Source: Ardenticatenaceae bacterium (GTDB lineage Bacteria; Chloroflexota; Anaerolineae; Promineifilales; Promineifilaceae). From it: DNA of 64,000 nt. Under the pieces are notes generated by a model, which was given only the letters and a program-made list of their open reading frames with translations, had not been told where the DNA came from and did not search any database. Below, piece by piece: positions 63,469-64,000 of the stretch. The stretch is taken from contig JASJCR010000009.1 of assembly GCA_030065875.1 (NCBI GenBank), positions 1 to 64,000 on the forward strand, read 5' to 3'. Position 1 is the first letter of the stretch, and the number at the start of each line of letters is the position of its first letter. The position numbers and the translations under genes are program-made.

Positions 63469-64000
63469 TTATTCCGTGCAATTTGCGGCCCAAAATTGAT
63501 TTCTACTCAGGGCACCAATATCGACATCATCCTGCGTTCTGATTCGAGACACGATCGTGTGCGAAATCCGGCGCAGCATTTCAAAGAACTGTTTGTCCCC
63601 AAAACCGGACCCGCTGTGCAAAACCCCCGAGCGTAGCTGGGTCTCCCTCACCGTATTATCTACATCTGAAGTCGGAGCATACCGCGGATAATAACCGATG
63701 ACGTCGATGTGATCACCCACGACGAGGGCCAGCAGCTCTTTTGAATTCTTGGAATTGGGGTTGATCAGTTGACGAGCGGTGTTGACGAGGCCATCGTTAA
63801 GCATCGGAGTAATCGTACGAAGCTTCGTGCATGGGTTATAGATCATCTTTGGTCCATAGAGGGACTCTTTGACGAGGGACACCGCAGCTTTGACCCATCC
63901 GGGATCGTCATAAGCGTCGTCAAACCCGCTGCCGGCCGTGTAGTCGTACATGCCCTTGAAGAACAGGTCCGGCCGGCGAGTCTTGGGCGGCCGGCCGCCA
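63469..64000 (-). CDS. Hypothetical protein, 5' end outside the window
   Basis: The frame is open to the right edge (GGRPPKTRRPDLFFKGMYDY just before the edge), so the gene starts beyond it. The last 177 residues are soluble and mixed (ESLYGPKMIYNPCTKLRTIT, LLALVVGDHIDVIGYYPRYA, CTE at the end). Not recognised. It converges on the hydrolase gene with 9 bp between stops. The proline- and arginine-rich upstream part may be a linker. Confidence 0.65.
   Translation of the reverse strand, partial: GGRPPKTRRPDLFFKGMYDYTAGSGFDDAYDDPGWVKAAVSLVKESLYGPKMIYNPCTKLRTITPMLNDGLVNTARQLINPNSKNSKELLALVVGDHIDVIGYYPRYAPTSDVDNTVRETQLRSGVLHSGSGFGDKQFFEMLRRISHTIVSRIRTQDDVDIGALSRNQFWAANCTE

Overview
The window looks like chromosomal DNA of a Chloroflexota bacterium, most likely of the class Anaerolineae. 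This rests on gene content rather than a marker gene: SpvB/RHS surface proteins, a CRTAC1-type FG-GAP protein beside starch enzymes, a CTC-type bL25, TTG/GTG starts, apparently leaderless mRNAs and moderate GC. There is no rRNA, tRNA, CRISPR array, phage or intact transposase. The hexamer CGGCCG is strikingly frequent in the native genes and missing from an AT-rich accessory patch.

Left part (1-17.2 kb): surface-polysaccharide genes (O-antigen ligase fragment, GtrA, GT4 glycosyltransferase) are followed by a thioesterase / AAA+ chelatase-like ATPase / membrane protein operon. Then come acyl carrier protein, a large fusion of a secreted glycoside-hydrolase-like domain with an O-antigen ligase, a DUF348-G5-propeller lipoprotein, ribosomal protein bL25, a GT39 glycosyltransferase, a YtxH pair and a long RelA/SpoT protein. 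The RelA/SpoT protein has a ruined hydrolase site and an ExDD motif, so it is predicted to be synthetase-only.

Middle part (17.2-30.1 kb): a MarR regulator and then an alpha-glucan utilisation cluster. A LacI regulator has a consensus promoter overlapped by a perfect 16-bp operator. It is followed by a MalE-like lipoprotein on a long coiled-coil stalk, MalF, MalG, a membrane-anchored FG-GAP/ASPIC protein, a membrane-anchored pullulanase and a lipoprotein alpha-amylase. Extracellular branched glucan would be cut at the cell surface and the maltodextrins imported; the ATPase (MalK/MsiK) is not here.

30.2-43.1 kb holds housekeeping and envelope genes (DUF4349 lipoprotein, ABC exporter half with a degenerate Walker B, ThpR, AI-2E family transporter, flavin reductase-like protein, histidine phosphatase, secreted metzincin-like protease, phosphohexomutase). 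Several repeat families sit between them: a MITE-like element in two copies, dispersed palindromes, and an inverted REP-like pair around a transposase remnant.

43.1-55.5 kb is a conflict locus. A 1010-aa STAND/NB-ARC-TPR protein is divergent from a 2539-aa SpvB-RHS protein whose C-terminus resembles the Tse2 toxin. AT-rich small genes follow: a probable immunity protein and a lipoprotein interrupted in an A7 tract.

55.9-64 kb: an AlkZ-like glycosylase, a dihydrofolate-reductase-family fragment, an ABC exporter preceded by a promoter, a 25-codon leader ORF in a long hairpin and an intrinsic terminator (an attenuator layout), a small P-loop kinase, an eCIS-core (DUF4157) protein, a large alpha/beta-hydrolase-like protein, and a gene cut by the window end. 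The attenuator-controlled exporter and the RHS-Tse2 locus are the most interesting systems seen.
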